A stretch of DNA of 64,000 nucleotides from Caulobacter flavus. GTDB lineage: Bacteria > Pseudomonadota > Alphaproteobacteria > Caulobacterales > Caulobacteraceae. A program made the translations under genes and the position numbers. The stretch lies in NCBI RefSeq assembly GCF_003722335.1, contig NZ_CP026100.1, positions 62,001 through 126,000 of the forward strand, written 5' to 3'. Shown here one piece after another: positions 63,116 to 64,000 of this stretch (positions are counted from its first letter, which is position 1; each line of letters starts with the position of its first letter). The notes beneath the pieces are model-generated. The model saw nothing but the letters and a program-made list of their open reading frames with translations. It made no database searches and was not told where the DNA came from.

Positions 63116-63982
63116 CTAACGCGCGGCGCAGGCGTCGCGCGCCTTGAAGTTCAGGTTCAGCTGGGTGTTGTAGTAGTCGGGCGGCAGGCCTTCGAACGGC
63201 GCCGACTGGAAGACGGCGCGGATCGCCCGCTCGGCCTCGGTCTTGACGATCGGATCGCTGGAGTTCTCGGCGCCGCCGGCGGTCACCTGGCCCGAGACGC
63301 GGCCGTTGCCGGCCAGCTTGAAGCTCAGCTTGATCTGCATCGAACCGCCGCCCACGACCTCGCAGTTGGGGTTCCAGCGCCGCTGGATCTCGTCCTTCAT
63401 GCCGCTGATCGCCGCCGCCTGCATGGCCGTCATCTGGCCCGCGCCCGGACGGGCCTGGTTGGCGGTTTCGGGACGGTTGGTCGCTCCCTTGGGCGCGGAC
63501 GAAGCCGGCTTGCCGGACGGCTTGGCGGTCTTCGACAGCGTCTTTTCCAGCGACGAGAAGAAGTCCGGCTCGGGCTTGGCCGGGGTCGGCTTCTGCGGCG
63601 TCGGCTTGGGCGCCGGCTGCGGCGGCTTGGGAGCCGGGCTCGGCGTCGGCTTGGGCGGCGTCGGCTGGGGCTTGGGCGTGGGGGTCGGCTGCGGCTTGGG
63701 CGGCGCCGGCTGGGGAACCGGCGCGGGCGTCGGGGCCGGCGGCTCGGGCGTGGCCTCGGGAACCGGATCGACGGTCTCGGCCGGCTGCTCGACCGGGTCC
63801 TCGATGGCCGGGCGCACGTTGGTCGGCCCCTCGGTGACGATGGTCACCGGCACGCTCTCGCCGATGACGATCTTCTTGGACGTCTTCCACGGCCAGCCGA
63901 CCATCACCGCCGCCACCACCAGGGCGTGGAGGGCGACCGAACCCAGCAGGGCCGGAGACAGCTTGTTGCGTTCTTCCCGCAT
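63116..63982 (-). CDS. tolA: Tol-Pal system protein TolA
   Basis: Inner-membrane protein with one N-terminal helix (about 11-30), a long Pro/Lys-rich periplasmic linker (about 70-150) in place of the helical domain of enteric TolA, and a C-terminal TonB-like domain (from about 190, with [24 protein letters not shown]). It energises outer-membrane constriction together with TolQ and TolR. The start overlaps the stop of the upstream gene (TGATG at 63980-63984). Confidence 0.92.
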   Translation of the reverse strand: MREERNKLSPALLGSVALHALVVAAVMVGWPWKTSKKIVIGESVPVTIVTEGPTNVRPAIEDPVEQPAETVDPVPEATPEPPAPTPAPVPQPAPPKPQPTPTPKPQPTPPKPTPSPAPKPPQPAPKPTPQKPTPAKPEPDFFSSLEKTLSKTAKPSGKPASSAPKGATNRPETANQARPGAGQMTAMQAAAISGMKDEIQRRWNPNCEVVGGGSMQIKLSFKLAGNGRVSGQVTAGGAENSSDPIVKTEAERAIRAVFQSAPFEGLPPDYYNTQLNLNFKARDACAAR

Positions 63983-64000
63983 CAGCCTGGGACGTTCCTT
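63982..64000 (-). CDS. 3' end of an upstream gene, probably tolR
   Basis: Only the last residues RNVPG and a TGA stop are inside the window. Position directly before tolA and the overlapping TGATG make tolR the likely identity, but the sequence is too short to prove it. Confidence 0.4.

Overview
The window is high-GC chromosomal DNA from an alphaproteobacterium of the Caulobacter group. Evidence: a gene for the cell-cycle adaptor RcdA (DUF1465), a gene for the cell-cycle regulator family TrcR (DUF1013), a perfect CtrA box (TTAA-N7-TTAA), a candidate serC leader RNA of the alphaproteobacterial type, an alphaproteobacterial class A RNase P RNA, and the tol-pal/cpoB/tilS/ftsH gene order. I saw no tRNA, rRNA other than none at all, CRISPR array, prophage or insertion sequence. 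Gene density is high, with many 4-bp ATGA overlaps typical of tight operons.

Layout. 1-4.3 kb: division cluster on the minus strand (mraZ-rsmH-ftsL-ftsI, running off the left edge) behind rnpB. 4.4-6.6 kb: PaiB-like, AmpD-type amidase and a drug/metabolite exporter. 6.8-18.5 kb: a Baeyer-Villiger-type monooxygenase, small secreted proteins, a frameshifted lipoprotein gene, enoyl-CoA hydratase, a receiver protein, esterase, a globin-like protein without the haem histidine, carA, small membrane proteins, a dienelactone hydrolase and a HAD phosphatase. 18.6-24.7 kb: acyltransferase/VanZ, then serC - HEAGH protein - serA behind a structured leader. 24.8-31.8 kb: hybrid histidine kinase, PhzF/DJ-1 pair behind a 25-bp palindrome, and a GH43 glycosidase behind a LacI-type operator. 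31.8-39.5 kb: thiD operon, rcdA, DUF1192, quinone oxidoreductase, trcR, ubiX, cytidine deaminase, bolA and a J-domain protein. 39.6-45 kb: a helical-repeat protein and a degenerate RNase H-like protein flanking a CtrA/sigma-54 control region, then mgsA and a GH53 galactanase. 45-52 kb: prfC, a gluzincin-like TPR protein and several small conserved genes. 52-54.2 kb: ArsR regulator divergent from two paralogous membrane proteins plus a fatty-acid desaturase. 54.4-64 kb: folP, hydrolase, ftsH, tilS and cpoB-pal-tolB-tolA.

How they connect. Much of the window serves the envelope and division: FtsI/FtsL, MraZ, the Tol-Pal complex, AmpD, FtsH, an MliC-type lipoprotein and the desaturase unit. Cell-cycle control is represented by RcdA, TrcR and the CtrA/sigma-54 region. 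Two secreted glycosidases have palindromic control sites at their starts, which suggests plant-polysaccharide scavenging.

The least explained material is (1) a set of dispersed palindromes that sit mostly between convergent genes and in at least two cases supply the stop codons of both neighbours, (2) the CtrA/sigma-54 controlled RNase H-like protein that has lost catalytic acids, (3) the ArsR-membrane pair-desaturase module, and (4) two short single-helix membrane proteins with a shared GQS motif.
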